From: Akkermansiaceae bacterium | Lineage (GTDB): Bacteria > Verrucomicrobiota > Verrucomicrobiia > Verrucomicrobiales > Akkermansiaceae | DNA: 35,367 nucleotides | Direction: 5' to 3' | Assembly: GCA_028822935.1 (NCBI GenBank) | Contig: JAPKCM010000043.1 | Location: forward strand, 1-35,367 | Part shown: piece by piece, positions 17,578-26,276 of the stretch | Position numbering within the stretch: the first letter of the stretch is position 1 | Layout: every line of letters starts with the position of its first letter | Notes under the pieces: model-generated | The model's database searches: none | What the model saw: the letters and a program-made list of their open reading frames with translations, nothing else | Told to the model about the DNA's origin: nothing | Position numbers and translations under genes: made by a program

Positions 17578-18283
17578 GACGCTCGGCGAGCATGTCCGGG
17601 AGGCCAGCGTTTCTGATTTTCTTCTGTGTGGTCTCAATATCATATTCGACACGACGGAAGGAAACCGTTCCAGCAGCGAGGTCATAGATGACGTAGCAAG
17701 CCCGCCAGTCTCCATCACGTGGTTGGCCTACTGAGCCGATATTGACGAAATATTTCTTGCCAGCTTCTAGTGAAATCGTTTTTGCGGGGATTTCGGTGAC
17801 GCGGTTTTCGCGGACGAAAACTCGCGGCACGTGAGTGTGTCCGTGGAAACAGAGGCTGGTAAATTGGTAGGAGAAGTTCGACATGGCATCGAACTTGGTG
17901 GTGACGTAGTTCCACCCCTGGGGCTGATCTAAGGTCGCATGGACCACGGTAAAGTCTTCGATTTGGCGCACCATGCGGAGGTTCCGAAGCCACTCTTTTT
18001 GATCGTCGTTTAACTGATCGCGCGTCCAGCTCAGGGCGGCAGCGGCGATCGGGTTCATGTTTTTGAGACTGTCGTCGTTGCTGGCGACGTCATCGTGGTT
18101 CCCTTTTACGACCGGCCAATTGGCTTCGCGGATCTTTTCCAGGCAGGCGATCGGGTCGGCATTGTAGCCGACGATGTCTCCCAGGCAGATCCAATCGGAG
18201 CAGCCTTGATCGTTAGCATCTGCAAGAACGGCGTCGAATGCTTCGAGATTGGCGTGGATGTCTCCGAAAAGGGCGATACGCAT
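17561..18283 (-). CDS. Calcineurin-like metallophosphoesterase (YfcE/MJ0936-like)
   Basis: A 240-residue cytoplasmic two-metal phosphoesterase. The five family motifs are all seen: GDIH with Asp8 and His10, GDIVG with Asp36, GNHDD with Asn62 and His63, VVHAT with His115, and GHTH with His149 and His151. The VNIGSVGQPRD segment is typical of the small YfcE-like phosphodiesterases. The physiological substrate is unknown. It is the first gene of the unit with the PLD enzyme and the tyrosine phosphatase, and its last codons overlap the start region of the PLD gene, suggesting translational coupling. Confidence 0.9.
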   Translation of the reverse strand: MRIALFGDIHANLEAFDAVLADANDQGCSDWICLGDIVGYNADPIACLEKIREANWPVVKGNHDDVASNDDSLKNMNPIAAAALSWTRDQLNDDQKEWLRNLRMVRQIEDFTVVHATLDQPQGWNYVTTKFDAMSNFSYQFTSLCFHGHTHVPRVFVRENRVTEIPAKTISLEAGKKYFVNIGSVGQPRDGDWRACYVIYDLAAGTVSFRRVEYDIETTQKKIRNAGLPDMLAERLADGR

Positions 18284-18658
18284 GGCGAAAAAAGCGGGGG
18301 AGAAGGAGAGTTGCGAGCAGAGTGCGGGGTGTAAAGGTTAGATTCGCAGGAGCTTGGAAAATAGAGAGGCTTCAGCGATCTGACGATGTGTAACCGGTCC
18401 GGGTCACCTGCCCATGGTGATCCGGCCCACGAGAGTAACAAGGAACAAAAGAAGGAGGGCTGTCCCGTTTCCGAAGACGGGAGCGGCGATGCGGGCGTGG
18501 ATGAAGGACCAATTCAAGAAAAGAAGAGGACAAGGAAGGCCAGGAGCGCGGGGATGGTGAGGCCGAGGGCGACAAAAAAGAAGAATTGAGCCGACTCCTT
18601 TCGTCTCCTCGCGGCCTTTTGAAGAGTGCTACTTAAACCAAGCCGGTTGGGCCTTCGT
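18284..18658. other. Intergenic stretch with only two tiny candidate membrane ORFs
   Basis: No standard gene is seen between the metallophosphoesterase start and the stop of the helical-repeat protein gene. On the minus strand a frame ending at 18514 encodes a hydrophobic tail FFFFVALGLTIPALLAFLVL but has no ATG, GTG or TTG between 18659 and that tail. A second frame, overlapping its stop, encodes another hydrophobic segment (separate entry). These may be parts of one frameshifted small membrane protein gene, or chance. Confidence 0.4.
18404..18517 (-). CDS. Possible 37-residue membrane peptide
   Basis: A short frame starting with TTG at 18517 and ending with TGA at 18404-18406. The product has one predicted membrane helix (GTALLLLFLVTLVG) flanked by Arg residues on the C-terminal side. 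Its TTG overlaps the TGA of the preceding hydrophobic frame (TTGA), like coupled genes. There is no clear ribosome-binding site and no recognised family, so it could be the 3' part of a frameshifted gene or non-coding. Confidence 0.22.
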   Translation of the reverse strand: MNWSFIHARIAAPVFGNGTALLLLFLVTLVGRITMGR

Positions 18659-19621
18659 TTAGTCCTGCCACCAGCTCTTGGGAATGCGGCGTTGGCGGGG
18701 GCTGAGGAAAAGATTGAATTCGAAGGGGACGTGAAGATCGATGACGAGTTGGTGGAGGTCGGCTCCAATGTTGCCGGCGTAAAAGCCATCGTCGTTGATC
18801 CGGTACCAATGGCTATAAAGGTCGCGGTAGGCTCGTTTTTTGCTGCCAAAAAGCTGCACTATGGTGGGTTTTTTGAGGTCGAGCGGGAGCTGGGGATTTT
18901 GATAGAGGCTCCAGAGGACGCAGCGGAAAGTGGGGATGGTAAGGTTGCGCGGGTAGACTTCGACGAGTTCGAGGGCGACATCGAGTGCTTCTTTTTCACG
19001 GCCTGGGATCTTGGCGAGGGAGAGAAAGTAGTTTCGCTCGTAAATGTGGTTGTTGCTGAGCGCGGCGGCTTTTTCCCAAGCCTCGGCGGCACGGGGAATG
19101 TCGGGGCGCTTGAGGGGGTGGCTCCAGAGGCGGCCGATTGCGGCCCAGAGATCGGCATCTTCGGGGAGGTAGCGGAGTCCATCGCGAAGGAAGGCGTCGC
19201 CTGCCTCAAGATATTCTTTTTCGATCGAGATGCGTTTTATTTCCGGTTGATCACGCTGGCTGCGGGCCCAGGAGGCGGCATTGTATGCGAGGTGGTGGCT
19301 GCCTTGGTCCCAGTAGAACGCGTTGTAGGGGTCGAGGGAGGTTACGACCTTGAAGTCGTTTTTGAGCTCATACCATTCCTGGTCTTCGAAATGTAAGTGG
19401 GCTTCGAGGCTCTTGAAGAAAGCGAGGACCGAGCGCAGGCCGCCGAAGGCTCCGGCGAGGCCGTTTTGGCTCATTTGGGTCCAAACTTCGAGTGAGAGGG
19501 CGGGAGGGGCGAGTCGTTGTTCGCGCAGTTCTTCGGTGAACTTCTGCTCGAAGGGCATTTTGGTGAGCCCGGCGGCAGCGAGTCCGAGAAGGACGACGAT
19601 AATTTTTTTTGGACTGGCCAC
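18659..19621 (-). CDS. Membrane-anchored protein of unknown function with TPR-like helices
   Basis: A 320-residue protein. An N-terminal hydrophobic segment (about 6-21) anchors or exports it. The rest is predicted helical, with repeats like AGDAFLRDGLRYLPEDADLWAAIGRLW, AAEAWEKAAALSNN and ALDVALELVEVYPRN that resemble tetratricopeptide repeats. Tryptophans are frequent. The start is GTG at 19621, 2 bases after the stop of the ABC permease gene, so it is very likely co-translated with the exporter and may be its periplasmic partner or assembly factor. That role is inference from position only. I do not recognise a named family. Confidence 0.75.
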   Translation of the reverse strand: MASPKKIIVVLLGLAAAGLTKMPFEQKFTEELREQRLAPPALSLEVWTQMSQNGLAGAFGGLRSVLAFFKSLEAHLHFEDQEWYELKNDFKVVTSLDPYNAFYWDQGSHHLAYNAASWARSQRDQPEIKRISIEKEYLEAGDAFLRDGLRYLPEDADLWAAIGRLWSHPLKRPDIPRAAEAWEKAAALSNNHIYERNYFLSLAKIPGREKEALDVALELVEVYPRNLTIPTFRCVLWSLYQNPQLPLDLKKPTIVQLFGSKKRAYRDLYSHWYRINDDGFYAGNIGADLHQLVIDLHVPFEFNLFLSPRQRRIPKSWWQD

Positions 19622-19623
19622 GG

Positions 19624-20580
19624 CTAAAATTCCTTATCTGAGAAGACGAACCAAGAGAGCACGGTGTAGATGGCCAAGTAGAAAAAGGTGAAACCACCGA
19701 GCTGCAGGATCTGCTCCGAGCTGATATCAGCGGCTCGAGTGGCGGCCTCGGCGACGGAGTCGAAGATCTGAAAATCAGGAAAGAGGAGTGAGACGAGGGT
19801 GGCGAGAATTTTGGCGATTGGACCGGAGTCTTCGGCGAGTCCTCCTTGCTCGAAGAGTCCTTGGCGGGCGATGTTTTGGGCCGCTCCGATGATCCAAATC
19901 ATGACTGAGGAGGCGATGGTGAAGAGGGTGGAGGTCGAGAAGGTGGAGATGAGGAGGGCGACGGCTGCGATGACGGAGGCTTTGAAAAAGTAGGCCAGAA
20001 CCCCGTATTGGAGCGTCATGGTGGGACCATGGGCAGAGATTTCATCGAGCTTCTCGTCAACCAATTCTTGGGGCCAGCCTAGTTTTTGTAAGTAGGGCTC
20101 TAAGTCGGCGAGCACGGCACCGGTGCGGAAATGAAGGGTGACGACGAGAATCATGTCCATCACGGCCAGGGCAATGAAGACGACCGCCATGACGCCGAGG
20201 AGTTTCCCCACGAGGTAGTCAAGGCGGGGGACGGGTTTGCAGAGAATGGTATAAAGAGTGCGGTCCTCGATATCGCGCGGGATCAGAAGAGCGGTCGAGA
20301 CGATGGCGAAGAGGGAGCTGAAAAGCATCATCGTGCCCAAGCAGAGGTTCTTGTGCATCTGTAGTTCCTGCTGGGGCTGGGAGGCTTCGGGACCGGCATA
20401 CCAAGGCGCATCGAAGAACTGGATTCCTACAAAGACGGCGGCGATGGGCGCGAGGAAGTAAAAGACCTTCATGCGCACCAACTGAGTAACGGTGCTTTGC
20501 GCGATGATTAAAATGCGCCGAGGCGAAATGAAGGAGGTTTTCTTTCGTTGCCGTTGGGTCTTTTTATTAGAAGAACTCAT
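19624..20580 (-). CDS. ABC-2 type transporter permease
   Basis: A 318-residue inner-membrane permease of the ABC-2 exporter type. It has a short basic cytoplasmic N-terminus, then TM helices at about 42-57, 80-100, 125-145, 190-215, 215-237 and 295-312. The cytoplasmic loop IPRDIEDRTLYTILCKPVPRLDYLVGK is the usual coupling segment after the second helix. A long extracytoplasmic loop contains the TGAVLADLEPYLQKLGW and PIAKILATL stretches. It follows the ATPase gene by 8 bases and is followed 2 bases later by the helical-repeat membrane protein gene. The substrate is unknown; such permeases export polysaccharides, lipids, drugs or gliding-machinery components. Confidence 0.9.
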   Translation of the reverse strand: MSSSNKKTQRQRKKTSFISPRRILIIAQSTVTQLVRMKVFYFLAPIAAVFVGIQFFDAPWYAGPEASQPQQELQMHKNLCLGTMMLFSSLFAIVSTALLIPRDIEDRTLYTILCKPVPRLDYLVGKLLGVMAVVFIALAVMDMILVVTLHFRTGAVLADLEPYLQKLGWPQELVDEKLDEISAHGPTMTLQYGVLAYFFKASVIAAVALLISTFSTSTLFTIASSVMIWIIGAAQNIARQGLFEQGGLAEDSGPIAKILATLVSLLFPDFQIFDSVAEAATRAADISSEQILQLGGFTFFYLAIYTVLSWFVFSDKEF

Positions 20581-20588
20581 GCGGGTGA

Positions 20589-21479
20589 TCAGGAATTGGT
20601 GCGCTTGCGGCGTTTTTTAGTAACCGTCCGACGGGGTTTCGTTTCCCTTAAGAAGAGATCCTCGAGAGTGGTGCGTGGGTTGCCTTCGGAGATCATATCG
20701 ACCCCGTAAGTGACATCCACCAGGGTGTGGATTTGGTCGAGGAGCTCCGGGCTGGCATTTTCGAGAACGATCTCGGTGCGGTCTTCGAGGGCGATGAGGT
20801 CGTCGAGTTTCCCCTGGCGGACCATTTTTCCGTGGTTGATAATTCCGACACGGTCGCACACTTCCTGAACTTGTTCGAGAAGGTGAGAGCAGAGGAAAAC
20901 GGTGATGCCACGGTTCTTGAGCTCGAGGATCAGATCGCGGATTTCGCGTGAGCCGGAGGGATCCACTCCTGCGGTGGGCTCATCGAGGATGACAAGCCGA
21001 GGGTCCTGCACGAGGGCCTGAGCGAGTCCGATGCGCTGGAGCATGCCTTTTGAGTAACCTTTGAGCGCACGATTACGTGCGTCATCGAGTCCTACAAGGT
21101 TAAGCATTTCATCGATTCGATGCTTTAACTTGGCTCCTCGCATGCCACAGAGTTTGCCGTAAAACTTGATCGTTTCCGCTCCGGTGAGGTGTTTGTAGAA
21201 ATAGGGATTTTCCGGGAGGAAGCCGACATCGTTTCGTGAATCGACCTTGAGGGAATCTTTTCCGAAGATAGAGCAAGTTCCAGCGGTCGGTTTTACGAGG
21301 CCGAGGAGGGCCTTCATGGTGGTGGACTTGCCGGATCCGTTGGGCCCGATCATGCCGTAAACTTCGCCGGGCTCGATGCGGAGCGAAACGTTGTCGACGG
21401 CACGCAGCTTGGGTCCCCGGAAGGAGGTTTGAAAGTCCTTCACAAGGCCGCTGACCTCGACTGCCGGAATGTCGCTCAT
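20589..21479 (-). CDS. ABC transporter ATP-binding protein
   Basis: A 296-residue cytoplasmic ATPase that powers the exporter encoded just downstream. Walker A is GPNGSGKST, the Q-loop lies at FLPENPYFY, the ABC signature is YSKGMLQRIGLAQAL, Walker B is LVILDEP with the catalytic Glu, and the H-loop is CSHLLEQ; all are intact. After the core an extension of about 80 residues ends in a very basic tail (RRTVTKKRRKRTNS). The family is the ABC-2 exporter ATPase group (NatA/CcmA-like). It is the first gene of the exporter operon. Confidence 0.94.
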   Translation of the reverse strand: MSDIPAVEVSGLVKDFQTSFRGPKLRAVDNVSLRIEPGEVYGMIGPNGSGKSTTMKALLGLVKPTAGTCSIFGKDSLKVDSRNDVGFLPENPYFYKHLTGAETIKFYGKLCGMRGAKLKHRIDEMLNLVGLDDARNRALKGYSKGMLQRIGLAQALVQDPRLVILDEPTAGVDPSGSREIRDLILELKNRGITVFLCSHLLEQVQEVCDRVGIINHGKMVRQGKLDDLIALEDRTEIVLENASPELLDQIHTLVDVTYGVDMISEGNPRTTLEDLFLRETKPRRTVTKKRRKRTNS

Positions 21480-21596
21480 GTATAAAAATGTTAGGGGGGG
21501 TAACGGTGGCGTGCAAGAAGACAGTTGCGGCGAGAAAGCAACTCTCTTTGATCTAAGCGGCTGCCCACTCCTCTTTTGTGCTGGGTAGTTTATTTT

Positions 21597-22859
21597 TTAG
21601 GGAAAGAGGCCGCGGGTTTGTTTAACCTTGGCGACGGTTTGGATGCCGGTGGCGAGGGCGCCTAGGCGCATGCCGCAATTGTGAATCTCACAGAAGTTGT
21701 TGAGGTTGGTGAAAGCCTCGTTGAGTTTGGTCTCGAGCTTGGTGAGGACTTCGTGTTTTGTCCACGAGAAGCGCTGGAGATTCTGAACCCACTCGAAGTA
21801 ACTGACGGTGACGCCGCCGGCATTGCAGAGGACGTCGGGGATGAGAAAGATATCGCCGCGTTGCTCGATGATGGCGTCGGCCTCGGGGGTGGTGGGACCG
21901 TTGGCGGCTTCAGCGAGGATGCGGCATTTGAGTTTGGCGGCATTGTCCTTGGTGATCACGCGCTCGAGGGCGGCGGGGACAAGGGCGTCGCACTCTTGAA
22001 GGAGGAGTTCATCGGGGTCGATGGACTCTGCTCCGAGGAATCCTTTGACGCCTTCGTGGGTGGTGAGGTGGTCGTTGAGGGCGTAGTGGTCGATGCCTTT
22101 GGCATTCCAGATCGCTCCAGAGATATCGCTGATTCCGGTGACTTTTATGCCGTAGCCAATCATGGTGTCGACGGCGTGGGAGCCGACGTTTCCGTAGCCT
22201 TGGACGATGGCGGTGGTTTCTTGGATCTTGATCCCGAGTTTGGCGAGGGCAAGGGTGATCGTGAAGGCGACGCCGTGGCCGGTGGCTTGGGCGCGGCCCT
22301 CGGAGCCCTGGAGTTCGACGGGCTTCCCGGTGACGATCTCGGGGACGAAACGGCCTTCCCGGGTGGAGTAGGTGTCGAGAATCCAGGCCATGTGCTGGGC
22401 GGTGGTGCCAACGTCGGGGGCCATGATATCGATCTCCGGCCCGATAAAGGGGGCCATTTCCTGGGCGAAGCGCCGGGTCAGGCGTTCCTGCTCCCTCATG
22501 CTCATGGTGCGGGGGTCACAGGCGATGCCGCCTTTTCCTCCGCCGTAGGGAAGTCCCATGAGGGCACATTTCCAGTTCATCCACATCGCGAGAGCAGCGA
22601 CCTCGCCAATGTTGACATTGGGGTGGAAACGAAGGCCCCCCTTCACGGGGCCACGGGAGAGGTGGTGCTGAACGCGGTGGCCGAAGAAGACCTCGGTGCG
22701 GCCATTGTCCATGGTGACGGGCAAGGTGACGGTAATGAGGCGCTTGGGCCATTTGCAACGCTCGCGGACTCCGGCATCGAGTTCGAGAAAATCGGCGACG
22801 CGATCGAACTGCTCGGCAGCCATGCCGAAGACGGGGTCTTTTAAAAGGGCCTCTTTCAT
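21597..22859 (-). CDS. gdhA: Glutamate dehydrogenase (Glu/Leu/Phe/Val dehydrogenase family)
   Basis: It catalyses the reversible oxidative deamination of glutamate to 2-oxoglutarate and ammonia. The catalytic Lys lies in the glycine-rich PYGGGKGGIACDP motif. The substrate-binding GPVKGGLRFHP motif, the Asp in MAPDVGT, and the Rossmann GYGNVGS fingerprint are present. Length (420 residues) and sequence fit the hexameric small GDH class; NAD versus NADP use cannot be decided by eye. An in-frame ATG at 22898 would add 13 residues unlike the family, so the ATG at 22859 (MKEALLKDP) is preferred. It is divergent from the PEP carboxykinase gene. Confidence 0.9.
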   Translation of the reverse strand: MKEALLKDPVFGMAAEQFDRVADFLELDAGVRERCKWPKRLITVTLPVTMDNGRTEVFFGHRVQHHLSRGPVKGGLRFHPNVNIGEVAALAMWMNWKCALMGLPYGGGKGGIACDPRTMSMREQERLTRRFAQEMAPFIGPEIDIMAPDVGTTAQHMAWILDTYSTREGRFVPEIVTGKPVELQGSEGRAQATGHGVAFTITLALAKLGIKIQETTAIVQGYGNVGSHAVDTMIGYGIKVTGISDISGAIWNAKGIDHYALNDHLTTHEGVKGFLGAESIDPDELLLQECDALVPAALERVITKDNAAKLKCRILAEAANGPTTPEADAIIEQRGDIFLIPDVLCNAGGVTVSYFEWVQNLQRFSWTKHEVLTKLETKLNEAFTNLNNFCEIHNCGMRLGALATGIQTVAKVKQTRGLFP

Positions 22860-23177
22860 TGAGGAAAAGCTAGCGTGAATTAGAGGGGAGCACATCATTT
22901 TTCAGCGGGAACCCGCCTTTCTTGAGTCGCGTCTGGAGCTTCTTCCAAAAAGGAAAGAATCCTGACTTCGCGAGGGGGCGCAGGAGCTGGTCTTCAGGTC
23001 GAATGATGAGGTGAAGAGCGACGTTTTCCTGCTACGAAGACGGCCTCGGGTTTGAAGTGGCCGAGAGTGGATGGCTCGGGGTCGATTTTGAAGGTCGCCT
23101 GTGTTCGTCAGCTCCTTAGTGAGAGATCATTTATCCTGTTCCTTGCAAGGATGGCACGGAAGGTGTTGGCTCCATCC
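22860..23177. promoter_or_regulatory. Divergent intergenic region between gdhA and pckA
   Basis: About 318 bases separate the preferred starts of two divergent genes, so promoters for both must lie here. A short perfect inverted repeat GCGGGAACCCGC sits at about 22907-22918, close to the gdhA start. I could not place convincing -35/-10 boxes by eye. An in-frame extension of pckA back to 23052 is open but does not resemble PEPCK and is not treated as coding. Confidence 0.4.
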
Positions 23178-24761
23178 ATGTCTACGATCAATCTTTCTTC
23201 CTACGGAATCGAAGCTCCTGTTGTTTTGCGGAACCTCTCTCCCTCACAGCTTTACATCGAGGCCATCCGCTACGAGCCGAGCTCTACGATCTCGGATGCC
23301 GGAGCGCTCATCGCTTATTCGGGTGAAAAAACGGGACGTTCTCCGAAGGACAAGCGCATCGTTTCCAATCCTGATTCCAAGGACGATATCTGGTGGGGTG
23401 ATGTTAATATTGCGATCGATGAGAACACATTTTTGACCAATCGGGAGCGTGCGGTGGACTACCTGAATGTCTGCGAGCGGCTTTATGTTGTCGATGCCTT
23501 CGCGGGCTGGGATCCGGAGGAACGGATCAAGGTGCGCGTGATTTGCACCCGCCCATACCACGCGCTCTTCATGCATGCCATGCTCATCCGCCCGACCGAT
23601 GAGGAACTGGAGAGCTTTGGTGAGCCCGACTTCGTGATCTATAATGCGGGCCGCTTCCCCGCGAATCGCCACACCGAGGGGATGACCTCGAAGACTTCCA
23701 TTGATGTCTGCTTTGAAGATAAAGAGATGGTCATTCTCGGCACCGAATATGCCGGCGAGATGAAAAAAGGGGTTTTTACCCTGATGCATTATCTCATGCC
23801 TAAGAAGGGTCATCTTTCGATGCATTGCTCGGCCACCTCCGATCCAGAGACGAATCGCAGCGCCGTTCTTTTTGGTCTTTCGGGAACCGGGAAAACGACT
23901 CTTTCAGCCGATCCCAAGCGCATGCTCATCGGCGATGATGAGCATGTCTGGACTGAAAAAGGGATCTTCAATATTGAGGGTGGTTGTTACGCCAAGGCCA
24001 TCGACCTCAGTGAGGAAAAGGAGCCCGATATTTTCAATGCGCTCCACTTCGGAGCGGTTCTTGAAAACGTCGTCTACGATGAGAAGCATCGCGTTGACTT
24101 CTCCGATGTCTCGATCACACAGAACACGCGTGGGGCTTATCCCATTGAATTCATCAAGAACGCGCAAGTTCCTTGTGTCGCGGGTCAACCAACTGATCTC
24201 ATTTTTCTCACCTGCGATGCCTTCGGCGTCCTGCCACCTGTTGCCAAGCTCTCGGAGGCGCAGGCGATGTATCACTTTATCTCCGGCTACACCGCGAAGG
24301 TTGCCGGGACGGAGATGGGCGTCACCGAACCTGTGGCGACCTTTTCAGCCTGCTTCGGCGCGCCCTTCCTCGTCATGCATCCCTCACGTTACGCCGAGCT
24401 CCTTGCGGAAAAGATGAAGCGTCATGAGGTTAATGTCTGGCTCGTGAACACCGGTTGGAGCGGGGGAGGCTACGGTAAGGGGTCACGGATCAGTTTGAAA
24501 TATTCCCGTGCCATTGTGGAAGCGATCTATGGCGGCGCACTCGCCGAGGTTAAGACCGAGAAGGATTCTCTCTTCGGCTTCGAGACTGTCATCGAATGCC
24601 CCGGCGTCCCAAGCGAAGTGATGATTCCGCGCAACTGCTGGGCGGACCCGGCAGCATATGACGCCAGTGCGCAAAAGCTGGCAGCGCTCTTTACTGAGAA
24701 TTTCAAGAGCTATGCTGAAGGCACAAGTGAAGAAGTTCAGGCTGGAGGTCCGACAACGTAA
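23178..24761 (+). CDS. pckA: Phosphoenolpyruvate carboxykinase (ATP)
   Basis: This cytoplasmic enzyme interconverts oxaloacetate and ATP with phosphoenolpyruvate, ADP and CO2, the first committed step of gluconeogenesis. The 527-residue product has the substrate region [13 protein letters not shown], the P-loop GLSGTGKT (233-240) followed by the metal-binding [18 protein letters not shown], and a C-terminal [15 protein letters not shown] with TRRxV-type region. ATP rather than GTP type is clear from the P-loop context. The ATG at 23178 is chosen because [14 protein letters not shown] matches the family start. A purine-rich GGAAGG lies about 15 bases upstream. It converges with lysS. Confidence 0.96.
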   Translation: MSTINLSSYGIEAPVVLRNLSPSQLYIEAIRYEPSSTISDAGALIAYSGEKTGRSPKDKRIVSNPDSKDDIWWGDVNIAIDENTFLTNRERAVDYLNVCERLYVVDAFAGWDPEERIKVRVICTRPYHALFMHAMLIRPTDEELESFGEPDFVIYNAGRFPANRHTEGMTSKTSIDVCFEDKEMVILGTEYAGEMKKGVFTLMHYLMPKKGHLSMHCSATSDPETNRSAVLFGLSGTGKTTLSADPKRMLIGDDEHVWTEKGIFNIEGGCYAKAIDLSEEKEPDIFNALHFGAVLENVVYDEKHRVDFSDVSITQNTRGAYPIEFIKNAQVPCVAGQPTDLIFLTCDAFGVLPPVAKLSEAQAMYHFISGYTAKVAGTEMGVTEPVATFSACFGAPFLVMHPSRYAELLAEKMKRHEVNVWLVNTGWSGGGYGKGSRISLKYSRAIVEAIYGGALAEVKTEKDSLFGFETVIECPGVPSEVMIPRNCWADPAAYDASAQKLAALFTENFKSYAEGTSEEVQAGGPTT

Positions 24762-24773
24762 TCTCTCATATCG

Positions 24774-24802
24774 GGAAGGACTGTCCTACGATCAGTCCTT
24801 CC
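24774..24802. terminator. Perfect 10-bp hairpin between convergent pckA and lysS
   Basis: GGAAGGACTG (24774-24783) and CAGTCCTTCC (24793-24802) form a perfect stem with a 9-base loop in the 30-base gap between pckA and lysS. One arm is made of the last lysS codons and its stop. No long T-run follows on either strand, so bidirectional termination is likely but not proven. Confidence 0.5.
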
Positions 24803-26276
24803 GCTTAAGCTGCGGAAAGAGGACGACGTCGCGGATAGTCGGCGCTCCGGTAAGGAGCATGATGAGTCGGTCGATTCCGATTCCGATTCCGCCTGCGGGT
24901 GGCATTCCGTGCTCGAGGGCTTCGACGAAGTCTTCATCGATCGCTTGGGCTTCACCTCCGGACTGCTCATGAAGTCGACGACGTTGGGTGTCGGGGTCAT
25001 TGAGCTCGGAGTAGCCCGGTGAGATTTCCTGCCCGTTGATGATGAGTTCGTAAACATCGATCACGCTTGGGTTTTTCGGATTCTCTTTGGCGAGAGGAAT
25101 GAGCTTGGAGTCGACGTGGGTGACGAAGCAGGGGTCAAAAGTATGCTCCTCGATGAGCTTTTCGAAGACTTGCTGGGTTACTTCGTAATCTTCCAAATGA
25201 TCGTGGATCTCGAGCTTGAATTCGCTCTTCGCTTTGGCGCGGCGTTCGGCGGGTGAGAGGTCGAACCAGTCGTTTCCGGCCGCTTCTTTGATGAGATCCT
25301 GGTAAGGAGCACGCTTCCAAGGACGGTTGAGGTTGAGGGTGCGGATGGGCTCGCCGTTTTCATCCTTATGCTCGATCTCGAGGGTGCCGAAGAATTTCTC
25401 GGCGAGGTGGCAGACCATTTCTTCGACAAGGTCGGCCATAATCTCGAAGTCGCCGAAGGCCTGGTAGGCTTCGAGCATGGTGAACTCGGGATTGTGGCGG
25501 CGGGAGATGCCTTCGTTGCGGAAGTTCCGGTTGAGTTCGAAAATCTTGGTGAGGCCACCGACGAGGAGACGCTTGAGGTGGAGCTCTGGCGCGATGCGCA
25601 TGGTGAGGTCCATGCTAAGAGCATTGTGATGGGTCTCGAAGGGCTTGGCGGCAGCGCCACCGGCGACATCGTGCAGCATGGGGGTCTCGACTTCGAGGTA
25701 GCCGCGTTCGTGTAGGAAGTTGCGGATCTCGGCAACAATCTTGGAGCGCATGATGAAAAGGTCGGCGCTCGATTGGTTCGACATGATGTCGAGGTGGCGC
25801 TTGCGATACTTTGTCTCGCGGTCCGAGAGTCCATGCCACTTGTCGGGCATGGGCCGAAGGGCTTTCGAGAGAACGGTGAGAGAGGTGGCTTTTACCGAAG
25901 GCTCTCCTTTTCCGGTGGTGAATGTCATGCCGGAGATTCCGATCCAATCGCCGAGGTCGAGGAGCTTGTAAGCGGACCACTCGAGGTCGCTCAGTTCCTT
26001 TTTATTGAGGTAGATTTGAATGCGGCCATGAGCATCGCCCAGGGTGGCGAAGACAGATTTTCCCATGTCGCGGATGGCGAGCAGGCGGCCTGCGATGGCG
26101 ACCGAGCGGTCGTCGGAGTAGTCGGCCTTGAGCTCGCCGGGGGTGGTGGTCGTTTTAAAATGCGCGCCAAAGGGATCAATTCCGAGTTCCTTCAGTTTTC
26201 CGAGCTTTTCGCGGCGGACGGCGATGAGTTCTTCTTCAGTGGAGTGTGGGGCTTGGTTGGAATTTTCCTCGCTCAT
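24792..26276 (-). CDS. lysS: Lysyl-tRNA synthetase, class II
   Basis: It charges tRNA-Lys with lysine in the cytoplasm. The 494-residue protein has a short acidic N-terminus, an OB-fold anticodon-binding domain (about 60-165, with VAIAGRLLAIRDMGKSVFATL), and the class II catalytic domain: motif 1 near VETPMLHDVAGGAAAKPFETHHN, motif 2 FRNEGISRRHNPEFTMLEAYQA, and motif 3 GGIGIGIDRLIMLLT. Length and order match bacterial LysS. The start at 26276 is supported by the family-typical HSTEEELIAVRREKLGKL beginning. Its stop overlaps an arm of the hairpin that separates it from pckA. Confidence 0.97.
   Translation of the reverse strand: MSEENSNQAPHSTEEELIAVRREKLGKLKELGIDPFGAHFKTTTTPGELKADYSDDRSVAIAGRLLAIRDMGKSVFATLGDAHGRIQIYLNKKELSDLEWSAYKLLDLGDWIGISGMTFTTGKGEPSVKATSLTVLSKALRPMPDKWHGLSDRETKYRKRHLDIMSNQSSADLFIMRSKIVAEIRNFLHERGYLEVETPMLHDVAGGAAAKPFETHHNALSMDLTMRIAPELHLKRLLVGGLTKIFELNRNFRNEGISRRHNPEFTMLEAYQAFGDFEIMADLVEEMVCHLAEKFFGTLEIEHKDENGEPIRTLNLNRPWKRAPYQDLIKEAAGNDWFDLSPAERRAKAKSEFKLEIHDHLEDYEVTQQVFEKLIEEHTFDPCFVTHVDSKLIPLAKENPKNPSVIDVYELIINGQEISPGYSELNDPDTQRRRLHEQSGGEAQAIDEDFVEALEHGMPPAGGIGIGIDRLIMLLTGAPTIRDVVLFPQLKRKD

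Noticed and set aside
21681-22844. Plus-strand open frame of 387 codons opposite gdhA
   Set aside because: It is a high-GC antisense frame. Its product is Gly/Asp/Val-rich without motifs, while the minus strand encodes a complete glutamate dehydrogenase.
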